Shown here piece by piece: positions 27,500 to 37,695 of a DNA stretch of 53,384 bases; the stretch's first letter is position 1; each line of letters opens with the position of its first letter. Location: contig CAZLYK010000023.1 of NCBI GenBank assembly GCA_964563495.1, forward strand, positions 1-53,384. The letters are read 5' to 3'. The notes beneath the pieces were generated by a model. It was not told where the DNA came from. It did not search any database and saw nothing but the letters and a program-made list of their open reading frames with translations. The DNA comes from CAZLYK01 sp964563495. Lineage in GTDB: Bacteria; Acidobacteriota; Blastocatellia; RBC074. The position numbers and the translations under genes are program-made.

Positions 27500-27577
27500 A
27501 GACAGGATCCACAGGATTGTCTCAAGATTGAACAAGATTTCTTATCGAATCCTGCAATAATCCTGTCGATCCTGTCT
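27500..27577. repeat. GGATT-family inverted repeat between convergent genes
   Basis: Arms of about 30 bases at 27500-27529 and 27548-27577 pair with several mismatches concentrated near the loop. On the plus strand it reads TAAATAGACAGGATCC directly from the methyltransferase stop codon (27495-27497). The anti-sigma gene ends three bases beyond the other arm. Confidence 0.75.
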
Positions 27578-27579
27578 GG

Positions 27580-28356
27580 TTAAATTGCGCCCTTGAGGTA
27601 GAACTTTCCGGTGGGTTGATGGGAGCCTCCCTTAGGTTCGAGGGTCACGGCAGTGGCGGCGATGCCGCTCACGATCTCGGGTGGGAGCGTCAATTCCAAT
27701 TTGTAACTGCCCTGATTATCCGGGCGGAAGACTGCAGCGCTGATCTTGGCGTCACTGGTCACATACCAAAGTTGATAATCCTGATCGGACGGCGGTTGGG
27801 GCAGGTGATAGACATAGATGACCCAAGTTTGGCGAGTGGTATCCCAAACCAGTTTGGCGCTGGCTTGCGGCGCTTCTTCGCCGGCCAGGGAAACCACCCT
27901 GGTCGCCGGTGAGATGAACCTGCCGACCTCGCTTTTGACCTTGTCCAGCTCATCTGCCAGCTGGTTGCGCTCACCGATCAACCTCAAATTGAGCCAGAGC
28001 AGATAACCGGTGGCAAAGGTAAGCAGAACGGTGGCAGCCGCCAACAACCACCTGGTCACCGGCGATTCACGCCGACGCGGCGTGGTCATGGGCAGGACGT
28101 TCGGAGGTGCAGCCGTCGATTTAGCCGCCTCGATCTGACCGATCCTCTTCATTAATTGCCCTTTGATCTGTTGAGGGGCGGGCGGCGTAGGCAGAGCCAG
28201 GGTCATGGCACTCCCCACCTCGCGCCATTCGGTGAACTCCTGTTGCTGATCAGGCGTCGCCTGACGGAGAAATTCCTCCACGGCGCGGGCAGTCTCCTCA
28301 TCCAGCGCTCCGATGGCGTAGAAGGGACCCAGTTCTTTTACTTCTTCCCAGTTCAT
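27580..28356 (-). CDS. RskA-like anti-sigma factor, without a neighbouring sigma gene
   Basis: 258 residues from the ATG at 28356; a TTG at 28377 is an alternative and neither has a good ribosome binding site. The N-terminal helical domain begins EEVKELGPFYAIGALDEE, as in RskA-type zinc-less anti-sigma domains, with no His-Cys-Cys zinc motif. A single membrane helix (WLLAAATVLLTFATGYLLW) is at about 105-125. The extracytoplasmic RskA domain has TWVIYVYHLPQPPSDQDYQLW and ends in TGKFYLKGAI. The family holds ECF sigma factors at the membrane until proteolysis. No sigma factor gene lies on either side, so it is an orphan here. Confidence 0.85.
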   Translation of the reverse strand: MNWEEVKELGPFYAIGALDEETARAVEEFLRQATPDQQQEFTEWREVGSAMTLALPTPPAPQQIKGQLMKRIGQIEAAKSTAAPPNVLPMTTPRRRESPVTRWLLAAATVLLTFATGYLLWLNLRLIGERNQLADELDKVKSEVGRFISPATRVVSLAGEEAPQASAKLVWDTTRQTWVIYVYHLPQPPSDQDYQLWYVTSDAKISAAVFRPDNQGSYKLELTLPPEIVSGIAATAVTLEPKGGSHQPTGKFYLKGAI

Positions 28357-28480
28357 ACTGAGAGAGTTTTGCTCCAATCTTGTATCTTTATAATCGAGCT
28401 ACAGTAATTGACACCTATGGTGAATCACTCTGTCACCTAAATTACGCGAATTAGCCCGGATCAGATGTATCTGGACCCAA

Positions 28481-28525
28481 AAATAGCGAGAGGCGAAGAG
28501 CAAGTGTACTGTCTCTTCGCCTCTC
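28481..28525 (-). terminator. intrinsic terminator after the cytochrome c gene
   Basis: 13-bp perfect stem: arms 28488-28500 and 28513-28525, loop of 12. On the minus strand it is followed by CGCTATTTTT. It lies about 55 bases after the cytochrome gene stop. Confidence 0.7.
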
Positions 28526-28579
28526 TGTCTAATGTCCGGCTTTAATTAGACCAAGATTAGTCGATCAAAAATGGGATGG

Positions 28580-29353
28580 TCAGGGTTTGAGCGTCCGCAA
28601 ATAAGCGACGATGTACCAGCGCTGTTCGTCGCTGAAGCGGACGCGGCTGGCCGGCATCGGCGATTTCCCGTTGGTGATTTTCCAGAACAACTCGCCATCG
28701 CTGTTGGCCTGAACCATCCGGCTGGCCAGGTTTGTCGGCGGTTTCTTAACGGTCTTTGACATCCACCCGTTGCCCTTCCCGTCTTTCCCGTGACAATCGG
28801 CGCATCTCTGCATGAAAAATTCACGCCCGAGCCTGGCGGCATCCGGGTTGTTTTTGACCGGGTTGTTGAGGGAGAGCGCCTCATCCGGCGCTGGCCATTC
28901 CTGCACGATCTTTCCGTCCTTGATGACGACCGTCGGAGTAGGTCTGGGCGGAAAAGGATCTGGCGCCGGCGTCATGGCAGGCTGGGCTGTAGTCGCGATT
29001 ACCGGCTGTGCAACTTTCGCGCCTTTATTTTGACCGGGTTCGGCGGCCGGCTCAGCCGCGGAAACAGCCGCTTGCTGTGTCGACGGCGTCGTCTGACCGA
29101 CTGGTCCAACCGGAGAGGTCGGCACTGCTGTCGGTGATGATCCGGTGGCCGGTTTGGCCACCATCTCAGATCTGACATCCGGCGATGCGGCCGCGATGTT
29201 GCCCGATTGGTTACTGGTTTGCGTGGTTTGATAGCTGCAGGCCGGACCGAGTAACCCGGCCGCCAAGACTAACCCAGGCACCAACCAAAATCGCCTGGGT
29301 AAAGGGTCGGCACGATGATTCGAGCCGAGTGATCGAGGTGTCTTCATTCGCAT
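28580..29353 (-). CDS. class I cytochrome c, probable lipoprotein
   Basis: 257 residues from the ATG at 29353, where AAGGA lies upstream. A reading from 29476 would begin inside a repeat and is rejected. A basic and hydrophobic N-terminus ends in LLGPAC (Cys 39), a possible lipobox. A Thr/Ser/Ala/Pro-rich linker runs to about 150. The haem domain has C184, C187 and H188 (CADCH) and a likely axial Met in SPMPA (233), followed by the conserved helix WYIVAYLRTL. It is a small extracytoplasmic electron carrier. Its partner is unknown; PSD1 and Oar genes are the closest extracytoplasmic neighbours. Confidence 0.88.
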   Translation of the reverse strand: MRMKTPRSLGSNHRADPLPRRFWLVPGLVLAAGLLGPACSYQTTQTSNQSGNIAAASPDVRSEMVAKPATGSSPTAVPTSPVGPVGQTTPSTQQAAVSAAEPAAEPGQNKGAKVAQPVIATTAQPAMTPAPDPFPPRPTPTVVIKDGKIVQEWPAPDEALSLNNPVKNNPDAARLGREFFMQRCADCHGKDGKGNGWMSKTVKKPPTNLASRMVQANSDGELFWKITNGKSPMPASRVRFSDEQRWYIVAYLRTLKP

Positions 29354-29432
29354 ATCAGATTGATTCCTTCCAACTGTCATGTGAGGGTGTGAAACTTCGG
29401 GGGGTCGCAGAGTCGGGGTGAGGGAATAGACG

Positions 29433-29499
29433 GGATTGACCGGATTTTTGCAGGACTGAGAAATTGTCTGGTTCAATCCTGCAAAAACCCGGTCAATCC
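29433..29499. repeat. GGATT-family inverted repeat, full copy
   Basis: 27-base arms 29433-29459 and 29473-29499 pair with two mismatches. It lies 13 bases after the PilM-like gene's stop (29512, minus strand) and upstream of the cytochrome c gene, and probably ends the secretion-cluster transcript. Confidence 0.75.
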
Positions 29500-29511
29500 T
29501 CTCTCATCCCC

Positions 29512-30465
29512 TTAACCCCAGGCCATAGTGGCCAGGCCGCCGGCGGCGGCGAAGTGGTTGAAGGGGGCGTTGGGATCGACGCGCAGACCGATCTGTTGCG
29601 GATCGAGCGAGAAAGCGTTCTTCTCCAGAGCGGATGAGAGGACATCGCGAAAACGGCGCTGCTCGGTGCTGCTGCCGATGGTCAGTACCCGATTGAGTGT
29701 GACGGGTGCGTCATCCGGAAGCAAACGATCGCGGTAGAAAACCATGAGACGGTAAAACTCGTCTTCCCGCTCTTCCAGCGGGCATTCGACTTCGCGAACC
29801 AGGATCGGCTCGTCTCCGCGGACGATTACCGCATCGAAGCCTCGCTCATTCAAACTGACCAGCACCTGATCGTCGAGATAGCCTGACCGCATGAGCCATT
29901 GAGCTTCGCCGATGTGCTGCGGGACGATCAATCCCACGTCCCAGCGCAAATCCTTGAACACTCTCTCATACTCCGCGAGCACATCCCGGTGAATAGCCGA
30001 AGCGATCCATTGGGGCCGGCCATTCAAATCGCTGAGACGCTTGTAGCTGACGCGGAGGTCGCTCAATTTTTGAGCGATGCCGCGCTCGATCTTCCACTCG
30101 ATCAACTGTGTCAATTCGGCGCGTGTATTTGGGATCGAATCGAGAGAGATGATCAGACTGCGCGCGCTGCCGGCGGGCAAAGAGGCACTCAGCGATCTGA
30201 CGCGGCTCAATCCGGCCTGAGTGGCTGTCCGCTTGATGTATTCACCGAGAGCCTTTTCATCGGCGATATTTGACCCGGTAAAACTCGCCTGCACCAACCC
30301 CGGCGGCAGGCGCAGAACCCCAAGGTTGCGCGGCTCAAACTCGCGGCCGCGAGATTTGAGAGAGACCAGGGAGAGATGTGATTCGCTGATCGCCAGTGAT
30401 GTCTTGGGCAGGTTGGGAGCAGTCAGATAATTCAAAATAGCGGAGATGATCGGGATTTGTCGCAT
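29512..30465 (-). CDS. PilM/GspL-like assembly protein of the secretion/pilus cluster
   Basis: 317 residues. It has the actin-like pattern of PilM: SLAISESHLSLVSLKSRGR at the N-terminus, ADEKALGEYIKRTATQAGL, SASLPAGSARSLIISLDSIP and a C-terminal VLTIGSSTEQRRFRDVL followed by AAAGGLATMAWG. PilM proteins line the cytoplasmic side of the inner-membrane assembly platform in type IV pili; GspL plays that part in type II secretion. It is the last gene of the cluster, 17 bases after the second pseudopilin. The fold is quite clear; assignment to pilus or secretion is open. Confidence 0.7.
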   Translation of the reverse strand: MRQIPIISAILNYLTAPNLPKTSLAISESHLSLVSLKSRGREFEPRNLGVLRLPPGLVQASFTGSNIADEKALGEYIKRTATQAGLSRVRSLSASLPAGSARSLIISLDSIPNTRAELTQLIEWKIERGIAQKLSDLRVSYKRLSDLNGRPQWIASAIHRDVLAEYERVFKDLRWDVGLIVPQHIGEAQWLMRSGYLDDQVLVSLNERGFDAVIVRGDEPILVREVECPLEEREDEFYRLMVFYRDRLLPDDAPVTLNRVLTIGSSTEQRRFRDVLSSALEKNAFSLDPQQIGLRVDPNAPFNHFAAAGGLATMAWG

Positions 30466-30482
30466 GTTAAATTTTCAATCGC

Positions 30483-30917
30483 TCAATATTCCGAGAATGG
30501 CTTGCCATTCATATCTGAGCCCTGCGCCGTACTCTTGACATCCCCGATGCCGCCGGTTGAGTTGGGGCCTTCAGCGGGCGCGGAGATTTCATTCCAGGAG
30601 CAATCGGGACAGACCGGATCTTTGGGGATTTCTCGCAAATAGCCGGCGCTGACGAGATCCTGCAGGTTGGCCGGCGGTTTCTCTTTGTCTGTCGTGTAGT
30701 AATCGATCGCCCGGCGCATCGACCAGAGATTCTGTTGCAGGACGACTTCTTTGGCGCGACGCATATGTTCGAGATACTTCGGGATCGCAACAGCCGCCAG
30801 GATCGCAATGATCACCATGACGATGAGCAGCTCCATGAAAGTGAAGCCGCGCTCCAGCTTACGGCGAACCCTCCCGCTTTCAGAATTGCAATTCGAAATT
30901 TGAGACCGATTTCTCAT
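30483..30917 (-). CDS. type II secretion pseudopilin (GspG-like), second
   Basis: 144 residues from the ATG at 30917, two bases after the stop of the previous pseudopilin. The prepilin peptidase motif is LERGFTFMELLIVMVII, with cleavage after Gly and Glu at +5, followed by the hydrophobic stalk ending AVAIP. The leader is long, about 30 residues, with basic residues. The C-terminal part has IPKDPVCPDC, like the calcium-loop region of GspG, and two Cys that could pair. It is one of two adjacent pseudopilin genes, co-transcribed. Confidence 0.85.
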   Translation of the reverse strand: MRNRSQISNCNSESGRVRRKLERGFTFMELLIVMVIIAILAAVAIPKYLEHMRRAKEVVLQQNLWSMRRAIDYYTTDKEKPPANLQDLVSAGYLREIPKDPVCPDCSWNEISAPAEGPNSTGGIGDVKSTAQGSDMNGKPFSEY

Positions 30918-30919
30918 GA

Positions 30920-31471
30920 CTACCAATCTTTGTATTGTGTTTTGCCGTCTAGCGCCGTCCCGTAGGCCTTGCTGAAAACGTCGTAAACATTCTGGCCGCC
31001 CCACGAGGTCGAGGTCGGGTCATCCTGCACCGAGCGCATCCCCCAATCGGTATTGCCGGTCATCGGATCTTTGGGGATCCGGCGCAGGAACCGCACCGTC
31101 GAGTCGCCTTTGTTCGGGGGGTGAATGCCCTCGACCAGAATCTCCAGGGTCGGCGGATAGCATTCATCATCGACCTTGCGATCGAGCGGTCCGACCTGGC
31201 CATTCTCGCAGGCAAACTTATAAGAGTCGATCGCTTTGCGAATCTCGCGTAGATTGCGGCGCAACTCCATTTCGCGTTCGCGTTTGATCATGTTCCTGGC
31301 GATCGGAATCGTACCGGCGGCCAGGATCGCGATGATCGCCAGAGTGATGATCAATTCGAGCAACGTGAACCCGCGTTCGCCGGGGCGGGGGGGCAGACCC
31401 GAATCGGGCCCGCCTCCCGCCGGCGGATGCTCGGCGACCGGTTGTCCGGCTCTACTTCTCATTCTGAGCAT
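30920..31471 (-). CDS. type II secretion pseudopilin (GspG-like), first
   Basis: 183 residues from the ATG at 31471; an ATG at 31462 is an alternative. It overlaps the end of the secretin gene by about 20 bases, so translation is probably coupled. The class III signal reads PGERGFTLLELIITLAII with Glu at +5, followed by the stalk. The leader before it is unusually long and Pro/Gly-rich. The C-terminal globular part has FLRRIPKDPMTGNTDWGMRS, typical of GspG-type pseudopilins. An extended reading to 31612 would overlap the secretin gene far more and is not needed. Confidence 0.85.
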   Translation of the reverse strand: MLRMRSRAGQPVAEHPPAGGGPDSGLPPRPGERGFTLLELIITLAIIAILAAGTIPIARNMIKREREMELRRNLREIRKAIDSYKFACENGQVGPLDRKVDDECYPPTLEILVEGIHPPNKGDSTVRFLRRIPKDPMTGNTDWGMRSVQDDPTSTSWGGQNVYDVFSKAYGTALDGKTQYKDW

Positions 31472-34400
31472 TCTTGACTGTATCACGGCTGATAATGATC
31501 TGTGCGGACGAGACGACGGCGGTTGCATTTTGATCGCCGGGTGTCCTGACTCGCGTGGTCGAGCTGTTAAAGCTGATCTCAGTCTGCCCGTCGGCGAGGG
31601 CGATAAACTCAACCAGGACGAGGCGGCCTTCGGCGAGTGTCGGCGTCGGCTGAGTCTGTTTTAACCGGACAATCAGGACGCCCTTCTCGACCTCGTATGT
31701 CAAATCGGGCTGGACGCCGAGCATGCCGCCGTCGCGCACCGACTTGACCCGCAGCTTCGCGGGGTCAAATTTCAACTCGAGATTGACCCCGGTCATTTGT
31801 GCCTGCCCGTTGATATCGACCGCGACCGTCAGAGTCTTTCCGACCTGCGGGCGCGCCGGGCTCGGCGAAAGACTCAGTGCGATTGCGCCGCCGCGAGACG
31901 GTTGGGCCATCTGGAGCGGAGGTTCGGGAGTCCGCGCCTGTTGATTGACTATTTTAACGAACTCCTGAGGGGCCTCTGCCCGATTGGCCTGAGGCTTCGA
32001 TTTGGCATCTTTGGCCGCCTTCTCGGCTGCCTCTTTATCGGCTTTCATCTTGGCCAGGGCCTTTTCGATATGCTCGGGTCGCTTGGCCATCATGAGCGTC
32101 GCGGGTGGGACCGGCTCGGATGGCTGCTCAACCGCCCCCGAGATATCCGGATTTTCGCCGGCGTTGGCCTGCGTCTTATCGTTGCCGGCCGGAGGCTGGC
32201 CCTCACCCGGCGGAGACTGCGGGTTGGTGCCGACAGGGTTCTCGCGAGAGACGCCGGGCTGGCTCACATTCTCGATCTGAGGCTGGGGTTGAGGCTGTAA
32301 CGGCTGCGGTTCGGGACTGGTCGGATAGCTCGCCGGCGATCCGCTCGGAGGCGCGCTGTTGACGTTGCCCGCAGTCCTGCCGACGGTTTGATTATTGATC
32401 ACCTTCGGTTGGCGCGTATTCGCCACCGGCTGGACCGTCGGTTGATTGGGCGTCCGCGGCAAATTGTTGAAATCGGTCGAAACCGCGTTCACCTGCGTCT
32501 GGGCGTTGAGCGGCACGCTCTGTGGTATCTGCTGCGCGATCAGACGGCGCTCCTGCTCCTCTTCCTGCTGCGCGCGATAGACGACCTCTTCGACACTCGG
32601 CGCCGGACCGGCCTGCTGCTGACCGGCGTACTTGGCCAGGTGATCATCCTTGTTGATCCCTTGCGAGCGAACGATATGCGGCGTGACGGTGATGATCACG
32701 TCGCTCTGCCTGTTCTCCTGGCGCGGCGTAGTAAAGAAGCGCCCCAGAATCGGCACCATCCCAAGAATCGGAATCGAGGCGCGCGAATCGCCTTTCGAAT
32801 CCTGATTGACGCCCGCGACCACCGCGGTCACGCTATCCTGAATCCGCGCGGTCGTGGTCAGCGAGCGCTGCGTGAAGATCGGAGTCAGGTTCGTCGCGTC
32901 AGCGCCGGAAGCCAGCACATCCGAGGTCTCGAACTTCATCTTGATCTCGACGTACCCTTCGTTGGTGATCGTCGGCTCGGCGTCGATCACCAGACCGACG
33001 TCGCGATATTGGATGCTGTCGATTCCACCGAATCCACCGTAACCGCCGCCGAAGCCGCCCAATCCGCCGACCCCGCTATTGATCCCCCCGGGGACGTTGC
33101 CGCCGGTCTGCCCGATCGCTCCACCGATCACGCCGCCGCCGCCGCCGCCATAGGGATAATTGAACCCGAGCCGGACCGGGACACTGCGCCCGACCTTGGT
33201 CGTATTCTTCTGGCCGTCGAGGACGTGAATTTGCGTGCGGTAGAGCAGCTTCGAATTGCCTTTGGACTGGAGCAGGCTCAACTGGGTCGGGGGCAGACCG
33301 ATCAGGGTTCCGATCCCGCCCAGGAAAGGCGAGTAGACGTTACCGGCAATCGTGCTGGCCGCGGCCCGCCCGACACCGCCCAGGTTGTTGAGCGAGGCCG
33401 TGCTCCCGGTGGTCAGCGAAAATGGCTTGCCGCTCGAATCGAATCTCGTCTCGACCACATCCAGCGGCTTGGTCACTAACTGGTTACCGATCTCCAGAAT
33501 GCTGTCGTGCGAGACCTCGTAGATCTCCACGTCGAGCACGACCTCATTCTTGTTCTTATCAAGGCTGTCGAGGATGTCCTGAACCAGCTGCAATTCGGTC
33601 GGAGTGGCTTTGACGACGAGCAGCGAGCTGCCCTGGGCGTTGCCCTGATCGAGCGAGGCCATCTGGCGACCGGGAGGCAGCATGGCCTGGAGCGCGGTCC
33701 GCGCCTGAGCCGCCGTGATGTTGCCCAGATAGAAGGTCTTGACCATGAGGCTTTCAAACCGCGGCCGGTTGGTCGGGTTGTCCTGGTAGATCAGCACCGT
33801 CCGTCGATCGACCTGCTCGAAAGAATATTTGTACGTCTTGAAGATAATGTCGAGCGCTTTGGCGACCGTGACATCGGTCAAATCGATGCTCACCGGAACA
33901 TCCTTGACCGACTCGTCAAAAACCACGTTGAGCCCCAGTTGCTTGCCCAGATTGAGAACGACCGTCTTGAACTTCGCCTCTTTGAAATTGATGCTTTGCA
34001 CGACATCACGGCTGCGCGGCTTGGCGGCGACCTGGATCTCATTGCTCGTCGGCATGACGTTGCCGATCTTGTTCGCGTTGACCTGCTCGGATCCGCTCGC
34101 CTGGGATTTTTGCAGCTCGAGCATGCGCTCCATCTTGAGGCGGGCGACCTCGTTGCCCTGGTCGAAGTTGTAGGCCTGGCGATAGGCGGTATAGGCGCTG
34201 GCGTGATCGTTCTGCTCGGCCAGCGCATCACCGCGCTTGACGAACATCATCGACGCCTGCTGAAGCGCGCGCAGGTAATGCAGCCGGTACTCCGCGTTGT
34301 TCGGCTCTGCCGCCACGGCCAGGGCGAACTGCTGCGCGGCCATATCCCACTGCTGCAGCTCTTCGTATTTTACTCCCTCCCGGTAGTTCTTCTTCCCCGA

Positions 34401-34490
34401 CTTTCCCCCGGCCAGAGCGACGCCCGGCATGACCAGACAGACGATGAGCAGGACGGCGAGAATTTTATGGATGACGGTGTTTGTGTTCAT
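31452..34490 (-). CDS. secretin (GspD/PilQ-like) with TPR-like N-terminus and C-terminal cohesin domain
   Basis: 1012 residues from the ATG at 34490, with AAGG five bases upstream and a signal peptide ending GVALA (26). Residues of about 35-125 look like TPR repeats. An STN/N0 domain lies at about 165-235 (INFKEAKFKTVVLNLGKQLG), then a secretin_N-type domain. The secretin core runs from about 330 to 650, with ILGMVPILGRFFTTP and VIITVTPHIV; a Gly-rich insert (GGLGGFGGGYGGFGG) interrupts it at about 490-520. A Pro/Gln-rich linker leads to a cohesin-like beta-sandwich at about 885-1010 (VGKTLTVAVDINGQAQMTGV, LELKFDPAKL). Outer-membrane pore for export; the cohesin domain may bind a partner or cargo. 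Confidence 0.88.
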   Translation of the reverse strand: MNTNTVIHKILAVLLIVCLVMPGVALAGGKSGKKNYREGVKYEELQQWDMAAQQFALAVAAEPNNAEYRLHYLRALQQASMMFVKRGDALAEQNDHASAYTAYRQAYNFDQGNEVARLKMERMLELQKSQASGSEQVNANKIGNVMPTSNEIQVAAKPRSRDVVQSINFKEAKFKTVVLNLGKQLGLNVVFDESVKDVPVSIDLTDVTVAKALDIIFKTYKYSFEQVDRRTVLIYQDNPTNRPRFESLMVKTFYLGNITAAQARTALQAMLPPGRQMASLDQGNAQGSSLLVVKATPTELQLVQDILDSLDKNKNEVVLDVEIYEVSHDSILEIGNQLVTKPLDVVETRFDSSGKPFSLTTGSTASLNNLGGVGRAAASTIAGNVYSPFLGGIGTLIGLPPTQLSLLQSKGNSKLLYRTQIHVLDGQKNTTKVGRSVPVRLGFNYPYGGGGGGVIGGAIGQTGGNVPGGINSGVGGLGGFGGGYGGFGGIDSIQYRDVGLVIDAEPTITNEGYVEIKMKFETSDVLASGADATNLTPIFTQRSLTTTARIQDSVTAVVAGVNQDSKGDSRASIPILGMVPILGRFFTTPRQENRQSDVIITVTPHIVRSQGINKDDHLAKYAGQQQAGPAPSVEEVVYRAQQEEEQERRLIAQQIPQSVPLNAQTQVNAVSTDFNNLPRTPNQPTVQPVANTRQPKVINNQTVGRTAGNVNSAPPSGSPASYPTSPEPQPLQPQPQPQIENVSQPGVSRENPVGTNPQSPPGEGQPPAGNDKTQANAGENPDISGAVEQPSEPVPPATLMMAKRPEHIEKALAKMKADKEAAEKAAKDAKSKPQANRAEAPQEFVKIVNQQARTPEPPLQMAQPSRGGAIALSLSPSPARPQVGKTLTVAVDINGQAQMTGVNLELKFDPAKLRVKSVRDGGMLGVQPDLTYEVEKGVLIVRLKQTQPTPTLAEGRLVLVEFIALADGQTEISFNSSTTRVRTPGDQNATAVVSSAQIIISRDTVKNAQNEK

Positions 34491-34577
34491 GGTGACCTTC
34501 ACTTCTTTATCTAGAGCTTCGATCAGCTCAGGTCTGATCTCGGACAAGGCTGCAATCCTCGTCTGAGAGAGTTGCCA

Positions 34578-34586
34578 ATCATATCA
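34578..34586 (-). promoter_or_regulatory. extended -10 element candidate before the secretin gene
   Basis: On the minus strand TGATATGAT matches an extended -10 (TGnTATGAT-like). No good -35 is visible. It would start transcription about 80 bases before the secretin gene and after the folded region at 34610-34715. Confidence 0.25.
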
Positions 34587-34609
34587 AATCAAAAAGAGAG
34601 ACGCTGAAA

Positions 34610-34715
34610 GCTTCGGGTCGATCTGCCCGATCATCGCGGGCATGTTCACGGCGGGGCCGTCAAGGGGGTGTTACGGGTGTGCCAACTACCCCTTGAACGC
34701 CTCAAGACCCGAAGC
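34610..34715 (-). ncRNA. candidate structured RNA upstream of the secretin gene (cloverleaf-like)
   Basis: Read on the minus strand, the ends pair over 10 bp without mismatch (34706-34715 with 34610-34619). Inside lie three further stems: 8 bp (34689-34696 with 34660-34667), 4 bp (34656-34659 with 34649-34652) and 6 bp (34637-34642 with 34624-34629). The result is a four-way junction in about 106 nt. I do not recognise it as tRNA, cyclic-di-GMP or another common riboswitch. It lies after a terminator-like site and 120 nt before the secretin start. It could be a leader element, a small RNA or chance. Confidence 0.4.
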
Positions 34716-34720
34716 GTTCC

Positions 34721-34759
34721 AAAAAAACCAGGTTCTCAAATCGGCGGAGCCCCTTTGAG
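34721..34759 (-). terminator. probable terminator after the gspE gene
   Basis: On the minus strand CTCAAA (34759-34754) pairs with TTTGAG (34740-34735), followed after a few bases by seven T (34727-34721). The stem is short. A second perfect 7-bp stem with GC only lies at 34764-34787, between it and the gspE stop. Confidence 0.5.
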
Positions 34760-34801
34760 GATTCCGGCGGCGTCTCTTGACCGCCGGGGAGATGAAGAGA
34801 T

Positions 34802-36424
<1,623 letters not shown>

Positions 36425-36474
36425 AAGATCTTTCGAAACTCAAAAATTGATTATCATCTAAACCAGACCACCCG

Positions 36475-37695
36475 CTAGGCCCCGGTCTTGCTGACCATCT
36501 GCAGCAACGGCAGATAGATCGCCAGCAGAATCGTGACCACGATGCCGCCCATGGTAATCAGAATGGCCGGTTCAATAAATGTCGTCAACTGACCGAGTTT
36601 GACCTCCGTCTCCGCGTCGTAAAAGCCCGCCACCTCATCGAGCATCTCCCGCAGAGACCCGGACCGCTCGCCGACTCCGATCATATCGACCGCCAGCGGC
36701 GGCATCCACCCGGCGCCGGCCAGGCTCTCGGTAAACGGTTTGCCTTCACGGATCTTCGAGAGCGCCGGTTCGGTCGAGCGAAGCAATTCACGATTGGAGA
36801 CCGAGGCCAGGCCGATCTGGAAAGATTCGACCAGAGTGATGCCGCCGGCGAGCAGTGTCGCCAGACTGCGCGAGAGTTGCGCGGTTGTCATCTGCCTGAT
36901 CAGATCGCCGACAATCGGAATCTTGAGCACCCATCGATCCATCGCCCGGCGGCCATTCTCGGTCCGCCTCCAGGAGACGACGCCGAGCACCAGGCCGACT
37001 ACGACCGGAAGAAGCCAGTATAGATTCTCGCGCAACCCCGATGAAAGGCCGACCACGACGGTGGTCACGGTCGGCAGCTCTGCGCCCATGTTCTCATAGA
37101 GACTGGAGAACTGCGGGATGACATAGGTCGTCAGGACCGAGATCAGGATGAATGCCGCACCGAGCAGAATCAAGGGGTAGGTCAGCGCGCCGCGAATCTT
37201 CCGGCGCAGCTGGGCAATCGATTTGGTGTATTCGACATAACGGCGCAGGACGTCATCGAGGCTGCCGGAACGCTCTCCGGCGAGAATCGAGGCGGTGTAG
37301 ATCTTCGGGAAAGTCTCACCCTGGGCCTCGAGCGCATCCGAGAGCGCGCTCCCCGATTTGATCCGCGTTTCAACATCCGCCAGAACCATCCTCAGCTTGG
37401 GATTGGGCGAACGCTGGCGCAACATCTGGATCGACTGCATGACCGGCAGCCCGGCGTGAATCAGCGCCGCCAGCTGCTGGTTGAAAAGCAGAAAATCATC
37501 GAGCTTGATCCGGACCGTCCGATCCCCTCTCCCCCGCAAGCGCACACCGCCGGCCATTCCGGATGTCTCGACCGTGAAGATGCGATAACCTTCCTGCGAC
37601 AGCCGCTGCCTCAGCTCCTGTTCAGTCAGACCCTCGACCGTCCTCGTGACGATCTCTCCTCCGGGCGTTCCAAGTCTGCAAATAAACTCTGCCAT
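36475..37695 (-). CDS. gspF: type II secretion inner-membrane platform protein GspF/PilC
   Basis: 406 residues with the duplicated T2SSF domain: FLLFNQQLAALIHAGLPVMQ and MTTAQLSRSLATLLAGGITL start the two halves. Three membrane helices are visible (TYPLILLGAAFILISVLT, LYWLLPVVVGLVLGVV, and the C-terminal ILITMGGIVVTILLAIYLPL). An N-terminal domain before it resembles the usual small cytoplasmic domain (CRLGTPGGEIVTRTVEG). It is the first gene of the secretion cluster as read here. No clear promoter was found upstream. Confidence 0.95.
   Translation of the reverse strand: MAEFICRLGTPGGEIVTRTVEGLTEQELRQRLSQEGYRIFTVETSGMAGGVRLRGRGDRTVRIKLDDFLLFNQQLAALIHAGLPVMQSIQMLRQRSPNPKLRMVLADVETRIKSGSALSDALEAQGETFPKIYTASILAGERSGSLDDVLRRYVEYTKSIAQLRRKIRGALTYPLILLGAAFILISVLTTYVIPQFSSLYENMGAELPTVTTVVVGLSSGLRENLYWLLPVVVGLVLGVVSWRRTENGRRAMDRWVLKIPIVGDLIRQMTTAQLSRSLATLLAGGITLVESFQIGLASVSNRELLRSTEPALSKIREGKPFTESLAGAGWMPPLAVDMIGVGERSGSLREMLDEVAGFYDAETEVKLGQLTTFIEPAILITMGGIVVTILLAIYLPLLQMVSKTGA

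Noticed and set aside
34610..34715. Cyclic-di-GMP riboswitch or tRNA as identity of the folded leader
   Set aside because: None of the conserved loop sequences of the c-di-GMP-I motif is present, and there is no T-loop, anticodon stem or acceptor end pattern.
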